From contig JAHDCN010000016.1 of assembly GCA_020629815.1 (NCBI GenBank), positions 1 through 20,739 on the forward strand: DNA of 20,739 nt, written 5' to 3'. Origin of the DNA: Verrucomicrobiota bacterium. Its GTDB lineage: Bacteria; Verrucomicrobiota; Verrucomicrobiia; Verrucomicrobiales; DEV007. The stretch's first letter is position 1. Every line of letters begins with the position of its first letter. This document shows, in pieces, positions 13,957-20,739 of this stretch. The notes under the pieces were generated by a model. It was not told the origin of the DNA and did not search any database. It saw only the letters and a list, made by a program, of their open reading frames with translations. A program made the translations under genes and the position numbers.

Positions 13957-15363
13957 CTACTTTTTGCCGGTCAGCTCGATCACTTTCATCAGCTGATCCA
14001 GAGCCGCTTTGGTCTCCTTCGCAAGAGCTTCTGCCTTTCCAACATTGGCTTTGGCGACTTCCGCCTCTTTCAGAGCTGCTTCGGCTTTCTTGGTTGCCGC
14101 AGCCGCATTGGCCTTGGCCTCATCTGCTTTTTTGCGGGTTTCCGCAGCCGCTGCTTTCAATTCTGCCAACGCTTTTTCCAACGACGCGGGTGCAGCCGTT
14201 GCCGCAGGCTTCGCAGCTACGGCGGGTTTTGCAGGAGCAGGCACTGGCTTCTTCGGTGCAGGCTTTGTCGGTGGCGGAGTTGGTTTCTTGGGATCCGTTT
14301 TTGCAGGAACAGGTTTTGCCGGCGCTGGCGGTGTTGGCTTTTTCACCTCGTTTTTCGCAACTACCACAGGCTTCGCGGCGGCAGCTTTCCATCCGACATT
14401 CACATAAACGCCCGGGATTGCTGCGCTGAGTTTCTTAGCACCTGCATCGGTCACTTTGCTTTGCCAGACGAAGACCTTTTTCAGTTTCTTCAATCCGGTA
14501 AGCTTGGCGATTCCAGCGTCTGTCACTTTGGTATTATACAGGTTCAAATACTCGAGGTTGGAGAGACCTTTCAGGTGATCCAGACCAGCGTCGCCGATCC
14601 CGGTATTCTCCAAATGGAGACGCGTCAGGTGAGTCATGTTGCCGATCTGCTTCAGCCCGGCATCGGTCACATTGGTGCGCGCCAGGTCCACCCACTTCAA
14701 CTGATCACTGACAGCAGCCAGCGATCCGATTTGTTTGTCGCCAAACTCTTTCGCCACATTCAACGCACTGAACCGAAGCTCGTGGGTATTTTGCGCAATC
14801 GGCATCAGTGATGCTCCGGTTTTCTCCACAGCGGCAATGGCATCAGCCGCAGCTTTTTTCTGAGCATCGGTCTGGGCAGCTACGGCAGGCTTGGCAGCTG
14901 GCGCGGCACTGGCTTTTGGCAGGTTGGCTAACACAGCAGCAATTGCCTTGTCGGTTGCCGCATCCGGCTTCAGGGACTCGATAGTGGCATCCCCTTTTCC
15001 TCCGGACTTTACCCAGAACTGCAGCAGGGCAATTTCCTCTTTGGTAAGCTGAGTTTTGCCTTCCGGCGGCATCACATCGTCATCATCTGCCGGAAGAACG
15101 ATTCTCTGAATCAGAGGGCTGTCTTCCACTTTGCCCGCAACAACAGAAGCACCTTCACTTCCGCCTTTGAGAATGGCTTCGAGAGTATCGACCCGCAGTT
15201 TTCCCTTTTGCTTTTCGTCGCCATGACAGCCGGCGCATTTCGCCGTCAAAACCGGCATCACAGCTTCTTTGAAAAGAACCTTCTTGTGGTGATCGGCATG
15301 AGCAGAAATTACCAAACAAAGGCTAAAAATTTTAATGAGGAGGATATTGCTAGATCGTATCAT
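13957..15363 (-). CDS. Exported cytochrome c with leucine-rich repeats and Ala/Lys/Pro-rich tail
   Basis: A 468-residue exported protein. The signal peptide (about residues 7-24) ends near SAHA. A Planctomycete-type cytochrome c domain follows: heme-binding CAGCH (43-47), KGKLRVDTLEAILKGG and DDDVMPPEGK with the likely distal ligand M98, then LTKEEIALLQFWVKSGG. About four leucine-rich repeats of 24 residues span roughly 195-318 (LKWVDLARTNVTDAGLKQIG, LTRLHLENTGIGDAGLDHLK, LEYLNLYNTKVTDAG). A Pro/Lys/Ala linker (330-392) and an Ala/Lys/Glu coiled coil (393-468) end the protein. The domain pairing suggests an electron-transfer or sensing role outside the inner membrane, but the partner is unknown. 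The ATG at 15363 is chosen because the upstream TTG at 15390 only adds residues before the signal peptide. Confidence 0.88.
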   Translation of the reverse strand: MIRSSNILLIKIFSLCLVISAHADHHKKVLFKEAVMPVLTAKCAGCHGDEKQKGKLRVDTLEAILKGGSEGASVVAGKVEDSPLIQRIVLPADDDDVMPPEGKTQLTKEEIALLQFWVKSGGKGDATIESLKPDAATDKAIAAVLANLPKASAAPAAKPAVAAQTDAQKKAAADAIAAVEKTGASLMPIAQNTHELRFSALNVAKEFGDKQIGSLAAVSDQLKWVDLARTNVTDAGLKQIGNMTHLTRLHLENTGIGDAGLDHLKGLSNLEYLNLYNTKVTDAGIAKLTGLKKLKKVFVWQSKVTDAGAKKLSAAIPGVYVNVGWKAAAAKPVVVAKNEVKKPTPPAPAKPVPAKTDPKKPTPPPTKPAPKKPVPAPAKPAVAAKPAATAAPASLEKALAELKAAAAETRKKADEAKANAAAATKKAEAALKEAEVAKANVGKAEALAKETKAALDQLMKVIELTGKK

Positions 15364-15474
15364 TGTAAAAATGGCAGAAATTCTAAACAAAGATTATCTC
15401 AGGATTTCTTTCAGAAGGCAAGTTGATTCAAGTATCTGATTGTGCGAGGTGGACACCGGTTATTCTCCGACTCT

Positions 15475-15852
15475 ATGGACGAACAAACAGTAATGCAGGA
15501 ACTGGGCGAAGACGGCATCACCCGTTTAACGGCGGCGTTCTACCAACGCATGAGAAAGGATGATCTGGTCGGCAGTATGTATCCCGATAATGACTGGGAA
15601 GGCGCCGAGGAAAGACTGCGTGATTTCCTGATTTTTCGAATGGGCGGTTCCGCCAAGTATATTGAAGAACGGGGCCACCCCCGTCTACGCATGCGGCATA
15701 TGCCCTTTGCGATTGGCGAAGCGGAGAGCAAACGATGGGTGAAGCTGATGCGCGAGGCAATGGATGAGGTCAATGTGCCGGAAGGCTCCCGTCTCTTTCT
15801 CGATCAGTTTTTTGCGCAAACTGCAGACTTCATGCGCAATCAGCACGGATAA
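15475..15852 (+). CDS. Group II truncated haemoglobin
   Basis: A 125-residue 2-on-2 globin, a heme protein that binds O2 or NO and is often linked to NO or oxidative stress. The start MDEQTVMQELGEDGITRLTA leads into AAFYQRM with the B10 tyrosine (Y23). The E helix is FLIFRMGGSAKYIEERGH, the proximal histidine is H75 in RLRMRHMPFAIG, and W88 at the G8 position (SKRWVKLM) marks group II. The length fits the family. A GTG at 15442 would add 11 residues, but the ATG at 15475 gives the normal N terminus. It is divergent from the cytochrome gene, with 111 bases between the two starts. It has a cytoplasmic location with no signal peptide. Confidence 0.92.
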   Translation: MDEQTVMQELGEDGITRLTAAFYQRMRKDDLVGSMYPDNDWEGAEERLRDFLIFRMGGSAKYIEERGHPRLRMRHMPFAIGEAESKRWVKLMREAMDEVNVPEGSRLFLDQFFAQTADFMRNQHG

Positions 15853-15861
15853 GCCGAGCAC

Positions 15862-15892
15862 AAAAAAACTCAGCTCCGTTTCCAGAGCTGAG
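15862..15892 (-). terminator. Intrinsic terminator of the HMA-domain gene
   Basis: CTCAGCTC (15869-15876) and GAGCTGAG (15885-15892) form a perfect 8-pair stem with an 8-base loop. Read on the minus strand it is followed at once by seven T (15868-15862), a textbook Rho-independent terminator about 30 bases after the minus-strand gene stop at 15922. On the plus strand it sits just after the globin stop and might also serve that gene, although the T run there is poor (ctttcaaa). Confidence 0.85.
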
Positions 15893-15921
15893 CTTTCAAA
15901 AAAATTCGAAGATCGAAGCAA

Positions 15922-16272
15922 TTAGGAGCTTTTCTTCTCCAGCGCTTCTTTTGCGTCTTTGTAAGACAGAGCGACCCGCTCAATCTTTTTCACTTTGTAG
16001 CCTTCGGCTTCGATCGCTTTCTTTAGAGTTTTGTCATCGATCTTTTCCTTGGATGAGATCAAAGCCACCTTCTGCTTCAGGATCACCTCGGCTTTGGAAA
16101 CGCCCTTCACTTCAGTGAGTGCGTCAGTGACTGAGGTAGAACATCCGGTGCAGGTCATTTCCGGAACGGAAATTTGCACAACATGCTCAGATTTTTTCTC
16201 GTCCGCTTGTCCGGAAACAGCAAGTCCGGCCACGGCAATCAAGGAAAGGAAAAAGGAAGCTACAGTTTTCAT
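15922..16272 (-). CDS. Exported heavy-metal-associated (HMA) domain protein
   Basis: A 116-residue protein with a signal peptide (MKTVASFFLSLIAVAGLAVS, cut near GQA) followed by one ferredoxin-like HMA domain. The metal-binding motif is MTCTGCSTSV with C41 and C44, followed by the usual VKGVSKAEVILKQKVALIS and LKKAIEAEGYKV. The family binds copper, mercury or similar soft metals. With a signal peptide it should act outside the inner membrane, like MerP-type or copper-carrier proteins. No mer or copper ATPase genes are in the window, so the metal is undecided. The C-terminal 20 residues are a charged helix. The gene ends at a good terminator and its transcript is probably monocistronic. Confidence 0.88.
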   Translation of the reverse strand: MKTVASFFLSLIAVAGLAVSGQADEKKSEHVVQISVPEMTCTGCSTSVTDALTEVKGVSKAEVILKQKVALISSKEKIDDKTLKKAIEAEGYKVKKIERVALSYKDAKEALEKKSS

Positions 16273-16337
16273 TATAGGGAAAGCGTAGCCGAACCCCTGT
16301 TTTGCTTCAAAAAGAAAAAAGAAATTATTTATTTGAG

Positions 16338-16373
16338 AACTTAAGCATTTCTAAACTGAGAAAACCTTAAGTT
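16338..16373. repeat. Inverted repeat in the AT-rich intergenic region
   Basis: AACTTAAG (16338-16345) and CTTAAGTT (16366-16373) are exact inverted copies 20 bases apart within the 218-bp non-coding gap between the HMA gene and the transglutaminase-like gene. The surrounding sequence is very AT-rich. It may be a regulatory site or chance in low-complexity DNA. Confidence 0.3.
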
Positions 16374-16425
16374 TTGTAAATTAGAAATAAGAATTGAATA
16401 TTTTTGTTTTATCGTTTAAAATTAT

Positions 16426-16456
16426 TTGAGACACTGAAACTTTCCTGTGTTATAAT
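16426..16456 (+). promoter_or_regulatory. Promoter candidate for the transglutaminase-like gene
   Basis: TTGAGA (16426-16431) and a perfect TATAAT (16451-16456) lie in AT-rich DNA, 35 bases before the ATG at 16491. The 19-base spacing is longer than the usual 17, so the -35 assignment is the weaker half. Confidence 0.5.
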
Positions 16457-16468
16457 TTCCATAACACA
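16446..16468. promoter_or_regulatory. Operator-like palindrome over the -10 element
   Basis: TGTGTTAT (16446-16453), a 7-base spacer and ATAACACA (16461-16468) form a perfect 8-base inverted repeat that overlaps the TATAAT at 16451-16456. A dimeric repressor bound here would block the promoter. No regulator gene lies next to it, so the binding protein is unknown. Confidence 0.45.
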
Positions 16469-16490
16469 AACACGTAAACGAAACACAAAC

Positions 16491-17768
16491 ATGCTCCGAA
16501 GCTTTTTGCTATTCGGTGGGGTTCTTCTCACCGCTGCTACAGCTCTGTCGATCGGTCTTCACCGATCAGGAAAGACAGATCTTTTTGAGATGTTCGCCCC
16601 CATGCCCTCAGTGGATGCAGCGTTCAATCGTGGATTCCATTCTGATGCGTTGCTGAGCGTAAATGCACAGCGTCAGATCAATCAGGTGCCGGGCGTAAAG
16701 GTAGATCAGGAAATCCAGGAATTCCTCAGCGCTTTCGTTCAGGAGCAGCGGGATGCGACCGATATTGATTTGGACGATGTTTTCGATTCCCTGCAGGCGA
16801 AGTTTCCCGGTGCTCAGTATCTCGCCGCGAATCTGGTAACCGCACCGACCCGTGCCAAATTGCTCGACGCTCTCGGAAAATGGGAAGCGGTCGATAGCGA
16901 AGATTTTTCCCACCTTACGACCAAGGTTTTCGCCGAAGGCAGGACACTCGGAGCACTCGGCGTGATGTCCCGCAGATTGCCGAAGTTCTCTATCGAAGCG
17001 GCAAACAGCTACGGTGGGAAGTTCTTCAATCGCTGTCCTCACTGCCAAAAGGTTCACGCTCTATCGATCGATAAAAAGGCACGTACGTTGATCCTTTCCT
17101 GTCCTGACTGTCGCAAACCTTTCGATGTGCTTGCTTCAGACACCAAAGGAAAAGTGCGCCGGGCAACCGACTTCATGAGCGGTTTCGCGATTCCGAGGAA
17201 TCAGCAGATCATAGGAGCCCAATCCGATGAAGAAAGAATTCTTGCGATTTGGCAGCAGATTGCCTCGCAATGCAAATACAAGCACGACCAGAATGCGCTC
17301 GATGCCTACGAAGCCTGGAAAGATCCGGAAGAAACCTGGGAGCAGAAATCCGGAGACTGTGAGGATACTTCTATTCTGCTGGCGGATGCGCTGATCAGCG
17401 AAGGAATGGAAGCACGCGTCGCCATCGGGTGGAACGGAAACATCGGTCAACACGCGTGGACAGTGGTGAAAACTCAGGGCGGAGTGCAGTATGTTCTTGA
17501 ATCCACTTTCGAGGGTCCAATTACCTACGAGAACCTGACGACAGTGAAAGATGCCGCCCCGTTTTATCAGCCGGAGCAGCTGTTCGACCGGCAGAACTTG
17601 TATTTTCTTGCAACCACCCCTGAGCGAGGTGGATCGGACTACTACTCGGACCGCGTATGGTCGAAGCTGGACGTGCAACGTCAGATTGTTCGCTCTCAGC
17701 AAAGTTCCCCGAAAGTGGTAAGCGGTAGCAAGGTTACTGAAAGCGTGGTTTCACCGGTTGACGGGTAG
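16491..17768 (+). CDS. Exported zinc-ribbon and transglutaminase-like protein
   Basis: A 425-residue protein with an N-terminal hydrophobic segment (residues 4-22) that is either a signal peptide or an anchor. The region 40-170 is helical and unrecognised. A zinc ribbon of the CxxC-CxxC type follows: C182/C185 in NRCPHCQKVH and C204/C207 in SCPDCRKPF. The transglutaminase-like/cysteine protease fold is at about 245-345: QKSGDCEDTSILLADALI with catalytic C290, GNIGQHAWTVV with H321, and YVLESTF with an acidic residue (E337) at the third triad position. Enzymes of this fold act as proteases, transglutaminases or amidases; the substrate here is unknown. The ATG at 16491 is preferred because it starts the hydrophobic segment and lies just after the promoter candidate. 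The FAH-family gene follows 24 bases later. Confidence 0.8.
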   Translation: MLRSFLLFGGVLLTAATALSIGLHRSGKTDLFEMFAPMPSVDAAFNRGFHSDALLSVNAQRQINQVPGVKVDQEIQEFLSAFVQEQRDATDIDLDDVFDSLQAKFPGAQYLAANLVTAPTRAKLLDALGKWEAVDSEDFSHLTTKVFAEGRTLGALGVMSRRLPKFSIEAANSYGGKFFNRCPHCQKVHALSIDKKARTLILSCPDCRKPFDVLASDTKGKVRRATDFMSGFAIPRNQQIIGAQSDEERILAIWQQIASQCKYKHDQNALDAYEAWKDPEETWEQKSGDCEDTSILLADALISEGMEARVAIGWNGNIGQHAWTVVKTQGGVQYVLESTFEGPITYENLTTVKDAAPFYQPEQLFDRQNLYFLATTPERGGSDYYSDRVWSKLDVQRQIVRSQQSSPKVVSGSKVTESVVSPVDG

Positions 17769-17792
17769 CCAACGGCGCCTACGGTGCGCCAC

Positions 17793-18653
17793 ATGAAATT
17801 GCTTCGCTTTGGCCCGGAGGGCTCGGAAAAACCAGGACTGCAACTCGAAGACGGTAGCCGTATTGACGCCTCCGGTTTTGGGATGGATTGGGACCCTGAC
17901 TTTTTCGCCGATCCGTCGAATCTGGACAAGCTTGCAGAGTGGTCCTCAGCAAATGCTTCATCAGCCCCTGCTATCGGAGATGATGAACGCCTGGCTCCTG
18001 CCGTAGCTCGCCCGGGAAAACTGGTTTGCATTGGTCTCAACTACTCCGACCACGCCAAAGAAGCGGGCATGGAGATTCCCAAAGAGCCGATCATCTTTTT
18101 TAAAGCAACGAGCGCTATCGTAGGCCCGAATGATCCGGTCACCATTCCGAAAAACAGCGAGAAAACCGATTGGGAAGTTGAGTTGGCTTTTGTGATTGGG
18201 AAAAAAGCCAGCTACGTCAGCGAAGAAGACGCACTCGACCACGTCGCGGGCTACGTCCTGCATAATGACTACAGCGAGCGTGAGTTTCAGATTGAGCGTG
18301 GAGGTCAGTGGGTCAAAGGCAAAAGCTGCGACACGTTTGCTCCCCTCGGTCCTTTTGTTGCGACTAAAGAGGAAATTCCAGACATCAACAATTGCCGGAT
18401 GTGGCTTACCGTGAATGGCGAAACCAAACAGGACGGCAACACCGGGACGATGATCTTTGATGTGCCTACAGTTGTCAGCTACCTAAGCCAATTTATGAGC
18501 CTCGAGCCTGGAGATGTGGTAACGACCGGAACGCCTCCCGGCGTCGGTATGGGATTCGATCCGCCTCAATATCTGAAGGATGGCGACGTAGTGAAGCTTG
18601 GCATCGAAGGCCTGGGAGAATCAAGCCAGGTCGCTCAAGCCTGGTGCGAGTAA
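17793..18653 (+). CDS. Fumarylacetoacetate hydrolase (FAH) family protein
   Basis: A 286-residue cytoplasmic enzyme of the FAH superfamily, which uses a divalent metal to cleave or isomerise beta-diketo or 2-oxo acids. Family signatures are KLVCIGLNYSDHAKEAGMEI, IIFFKATSAIVGPNDPV, the metal ligands in DWEVELAFVIGKKA, GYVLHNDYSEREFQ, KGKSCDTFAPLGPF, and the C-terminal GDVVTTGTPPGVGMG. The N-terminal 70 residues are the usual small domain. This subgroup is often annotated as ureidoglycolate lyase, 2-hydroxyhepta-2,4-diene-1,7-dioate isomerase or fumarylpyruvate hydrolase; sequence alone does not separate them, and no pathway partners lie beside it. The ATG at 17793 is chosen over the GTG at 17784. 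The gene is convergent with moaC. Confidence 0.92.
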   Translation: MKLLRFGPEGSEKPGLQLEDGSRIDASGFGMDWDPDFFADPSNLDKLAEWSSANASSAPAIGDDERLAPAVARPGKLVCIGLNYSDHAKEAGMEIPKEPIIFFKATSAIVGPNDPVTIPKNSEKTDWEVELAFVIGKKASYVSEEDALDHVAGYVLHNDYSEREFQIERGGQWVKGKSCDTFAPLGPFVATKEEIPDINNCRMWLTVNGETKQDGNTGTMIFDVPTVVSYLSQFMSLEPGDVVTTGTPPGVGMGFDPPQYLKDGDVVKLGIEGLGESSQVAQAWCE

Positions 18654-18669
18654 CCACCCTCCCCCGCTT

Positions 18670-19122
18670 CTACGCTCCTTTGGTTTTCTCGACGAGTGTG
18701 ATCTCGTCAATCACCATAGTTTTGTCGACTGCTTTGCACATATCGTAAACTGTCAAAGCAGCAACACTGACGGCGGACAGAGCTTCCATTTCGACTCCGG
18801 TTTTTGCATCGGTCCGGACGGTGGCTTGAATTCGAAGTCCCTCATCCAGAGGTTCAAAATCGACAGCTACTTTCGTCAGTGGAAGCTGATGACAAAGCGG
18901 GATGAGGTCGGCAGTTTTCTTGGCGGCCTGAATCCCGGCGATTCGAGCAACTGCCAGCACGTCTCCTTTCGGAACCGATCCATCTAGAATAGCAGCCAGA
19001 GTCGCGGGCTGTAGCCTGATCTTCCCTTCAGCAACAGCCTCTCTACGGACGACAGGTTTCTCCGACACATCCACCATACTGGCCGATCCGTCTTCCCGAA
19101 TGTGTGTAAGCCCATCAGACAT
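18670..19122 (-). CDS. moaC: Cyclic pyranopterin monophosphate synthase MoaC
   Basis: Acts with MoaA in the first step of molybdenum cofactor synthesis, turning the GTP-derived 3',8-cyclo-dihydro-GTP into cyclic pyranopterin monophosphate. The 150-residue protein has the normal length and motifs: an N-terminal region with [40 protein letters not shown] with the conserved histidine, and [20 protein letters not shown] followed by CKAVDK. No other mo-cofactor gene is in the window, so moaC stands alone here. It is divergent from the DUF6807 gene, with 83 bases between starts. Confidence 0.97.
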   Translation of the reverse strand: MSDGLTHIREDGSASMVDVSEKPVVRREAVAEGKIRLQPATLAAILDGSVPKGDVLAVARIAGIQAAKKTADLIPLCHQLPLTKVAVDFEPLDEGLRIQATVRTDAKTGVEMEALSAVSVAALTVYDMCKAVDKTMVIDEITLVEKTKGA

Positions 19123-19205
19123 GCCGAAGGCTAGCCCATTGTGAGTGAATCTCCAGATTCGTTTTTTGATGGAGTCATTGCTTACTTGCGGTTACAAGAA
19201 GAGAG

Positions 19206-20129
19206 ATGATAAGTCGCAGCGCTGTTCTTTTATTGCTCTTTCTCACCACCTTTTGTGTGGGCGAAGAGATTGTCGTGGAAAAAGACGGCAAGCCATTGTT
19301 CCAATACAACATCGAACCCACGGCAGCCGCATCCAAAGCGGCACCGCACTATTCGAGGACGGGTTACATCCATCCACTATATTCCCCATCCGGAAAAGTG
19401 GTCACCGGAGATTACGCAGCAGACCATCCGCATCAGCACGGTCTGTTTTTCGCCTGGACGAAATCCAACTTCCGCGGAAAGAAAACGGAGTTCTGGAATC
19501 AGGCCAAGAAACTGGGCGATGTTAGGTTCCGGAAAAGGGGAAAGACCGAAGAGACTGAGGCAGGAACCGTGCATCACTTCGAGCAAACCTTCACCTCCGG
19601 CAAAGACTCTGATGATCCTATTCTGCTTGAAACCTGGCGGATCGAGATTCCCTCTGCGGCGAAGCCTTATTTTCAGTTCGACCTGACCTCGACGCAAACC
19701 TGCGCAACCGACGACCCACTAAATATCGAAAAGTATCACTATGGAGGAATGGCGATTCGCGGAAACGTTCAATGGATCGCAAAGAAAGAAAAAGAAGAAG
19801 AGCCCCCGGGAAAGATGATTACGTCCGAAGGCAAAAACCGCCTGGAGGGTAACCACTCCAGACCGAACTGGGTTGCAATGTATGGCCCTGTTGATGGTGA
19901 TGTTTGCGGAGTTGCGGTGATGTGTCATCCGAAGAATTTCCGCGCACCTCAGTGGGTTCGACTTCATCCATCCAAGCCGTATTTCGTCTGGGCGCCAATG
20001 GTCGAGGAGCCATTTTCTATAGAGCCCGGGAAACCCTATGTGTCCCGGTTTCGTTATGTCACTTTCGATGGAGAGCCTGACCGCAATCTCCTCGAAAATA
20101 TTTGGCAGGAGTTTGCTGCCTCAGAATAA
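19206..20129 (+). CDS. Secreted DUF6807 ('PmoA family') protein
   Basis: A 307-residue exported protein: signal peptide MISRSAVLLLLFLTTFCVG followed by EEIVVEKDGKPLFQYN. Family-typical segments are YIHPLYSPSGKVVTGDYAAD, HPHQHGLFFAWTKSNFRG with several histidines, KYHYGGMAIRG and FRYVTFDGEPD. The family name comes from an old annotation and does not mean a methane monooxygenase subunit; many members sit in carbohydrate-use loci of Planctomycetes and Verrucomicrobia, and their activity is not established. The neighbouring sulfatase fits such a setting. It is one of the few genes with any purine-rich stretch before the start (aagaagagag touching the ATG). The DUF423 gene follows 21 bases after its stop. 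Confidence 0.88.
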   Translation: MISRSAVLLLLFLTTFCVGEEIVVEKDGKPLFQYNIEPTAAASKAAPHYSRTGYIHPLYSPSGKVVTGDYAADHPHQHGLFFAWTKSNFRGKKTEFWNQAKKLGDVRFRKRGKTEETEAGTVHHFEQTFTSGKDSDDPILLETWRIEIPSAAKPYFQFDLTSTQTCATDDPLNIEKYHYGGMAIRGNVQWIAKKEKEEEPPGKMITSEGKNRLEGNHSRPNWVAMYGPVDGDVCGVAVMCHPKNFRAPQWVRLHPSKPYFVWAPMVEEPFSIEPGKPYVSRFRYVTFDGEPDRNLLENIWQEFAASE

Positions 20130-20150
20130 AAGCCGAATCAGCAGAACCGT

Positions 20151-20528
20151 ATGACAGCAAAAACTCAAATTCGGATCGCCGCTTTTGTCATGATCGTGGG
20201 GATTGTCCTCGGCGCCTTTGGCGCTCACGGGCTTCGTGAAAGCCTGGACGACAAAGGAATGGAAGTCTGGAAGACTGCGGTGTTGTATCAATTGATACAC
20301 GGCATTGCCCTTTTCATTTTGGCTGCTTTCTCCAAAGGCAAAACACATATCGCCTTTTTCCTCTGGCTAGTTGGGATACTCCTGTTCTCAGGAAGCCTGT
20401 ATTTTTTGGCAATGGGAGCGGGCAGTGCGACAAAAATCCTCGGCCCAATTACTCCACTGGGAGGCCTTTCATTTATTATTGGTTGGATTTGGCTACTCAT
20501 CTCTCCTCCCAAATTCCAACATTCCTAA
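20151..20528 (+). CDS. DUF423 family inner-membrane protein
   Basis: A 125-residue protein with four hydrophobic segments (about 7-26, 41-60, 66-87 and 97-118). The family signature GAFGAHGLRE is at 21-30, followed by WKTAVLYQLIHGIALFIL and the GGLSFIIGWIWLL end. This matches the YgdD/DUF423 family, whose function is unknown. It may be co-transcribed with the DUF6807 gene 21 bases upstream and the sulfatase gene 18 bases downstream. Confidence 0.92.
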   Translation: MTAKTQIRIAAFVMIVGIVLGAFGAHGLRESLDDKGMEVWKTAVLYQLIHGIALFILAAFSKGKTHIAFFLWLVGILLFSGSLYFLAMGAGSATKILGPITPLGGLSFIIGWIWLLISPPKFQHS

Positions 20529-20546
20529 AAACCGATTTCCTAACTC

Positions 20547-20739
20547 ATGAGTAACGTAAAGATTCTTTTCTCTCTTCTGCTTTTGCTTCCCCTCGTTGCG
20601 ACGAGCCAGGACAAGCCCAACATCATTCTGATCATGGCTGATGATCTCGGCTATGCTGAACTGGGAAGCTACGGTCAGGAGAAAATCAAGACGCCGCATT
20701 TGGATCAGCTCGCCAGCGAAGGAATGCGTTTCACCCAGC
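20547..20739 (+). CDS. Secreted sulfatase, 5' part only
   Basis: The first 64 codons of a type I sulfatase; the gene runs off the window. A signal peptide ([20 protein letters not shown], cut near SQD) is followed by the family opening [20 protein letters not shown], whose paired aspartates bind the active-site calcium, and then [15 protein letters not shown]. The modified cysteine/serine motif (C/S-x-P-x-R) would lie beyond the end. Such enzymes remove sulfate from polysaccharides outside the cytoplasm and need a formylglycine-generating enzyme. The ATG at 20547 has no Shine-Dalgarno sequence. Confidence 0.93.
   Translation, partial: MSNVKILFSLLLLLPLVATSQDKPNIILIMADDLGYAELGSYGQEKIKTPHLDQLASEGMRFTQ

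Noticed and set aside
13945..14811. Plus-strand open frames opposite the cytochrome gene, rich in Ala or in Arg/Cys/Phe
   Set aside because: They mirror the Ala/Lys/Pro-rich tail of the minus-strand protein and have no independent start or domain signal.
19206..20129. Methane oxidation implied by the 'PmoA family' name
   Set aside because: The protein has the DUF6807 layout with a signal peptide and none of the membrane segments of particulate methane monooxygenase; no pmoB or pmoC is present.

Overview
The window reads as an ordinary chromosomal segment of a Verrucomicrobiota-like bacterium (PVC group). This rests on gene content, not on a search: a ddl-ftsQ-ftsA-ftsZ block with a very long acidic FtsZ linker, a Planctomycete/Verrucomicrobia-type cytochrome c with leucine-rich repeats, a DUF6807 ('PmoA family') protein beside a secreted sulfatase, and intergenic repeats of the 'accacggatggacacc' kind. 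Base composition is moderate, gene density is high, and almost no gene has a recognisable Shine-Dalgarno sequence.

Layout. 1-1000 is accessory or intergenic DNA: two close copies and one decayed copy of a dispersed repeat flank a broken fragment that resembles the start of a polyvalent-protein kinase domain. A tRNA-Lys(UUU) follows at 1001-1076. 1296-5507 holds an unrecognised coiled-coil protein, an ECF sigma factor without a visible anti-sigma partner, a divergent membrane protein that looks like a CDP-alcohol phosphatidyltransferase with a ruined active-site signature, an exported N-acetylmuramoyl-L-alanine amidase, an ankyrin-like protein and a SanA/DUF218 protein. 5532-10600, all minus strand, is the cell-division block, transcribed ddl, ftsQ, ftsA, ftsZ: peptidoglycan precursor synthesis, a divisome membrane protein, the FtsZ membrane anchor and the ring-forming GTPase.

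10775-15852 holds a secreted beta-helix protein, glnS, an exported heme c/LRR protein and a divergently placed group II truncated haemoglobin. 15922-20739 holds an exported heavy-metal-associated domain protein, an exported zinc-ribbon/transglutaminase-like protein with a promoter-operator candidate, a fumarylacetoacetate hydrolase family enzyme, moaC, a DUF6807 protein, a DUF423 membrane protein and the beginning of a secreted sulfatase that runs off the window.

I see no CRISPR array, intact insertion sequence, prophage or recognisable defence system. The points most worth a second look are the FtsZ T7-loop substitutions and long repeat-bearing linker, the near-complete lack of Shine-Dalgarno sites, the degenerate phosphatidyltransferase-like protein, the repeat-bounded gene remnant, the palindrome over the promoter at 16446-16468 and the zinc-ribbon/transglutaminase architecture.
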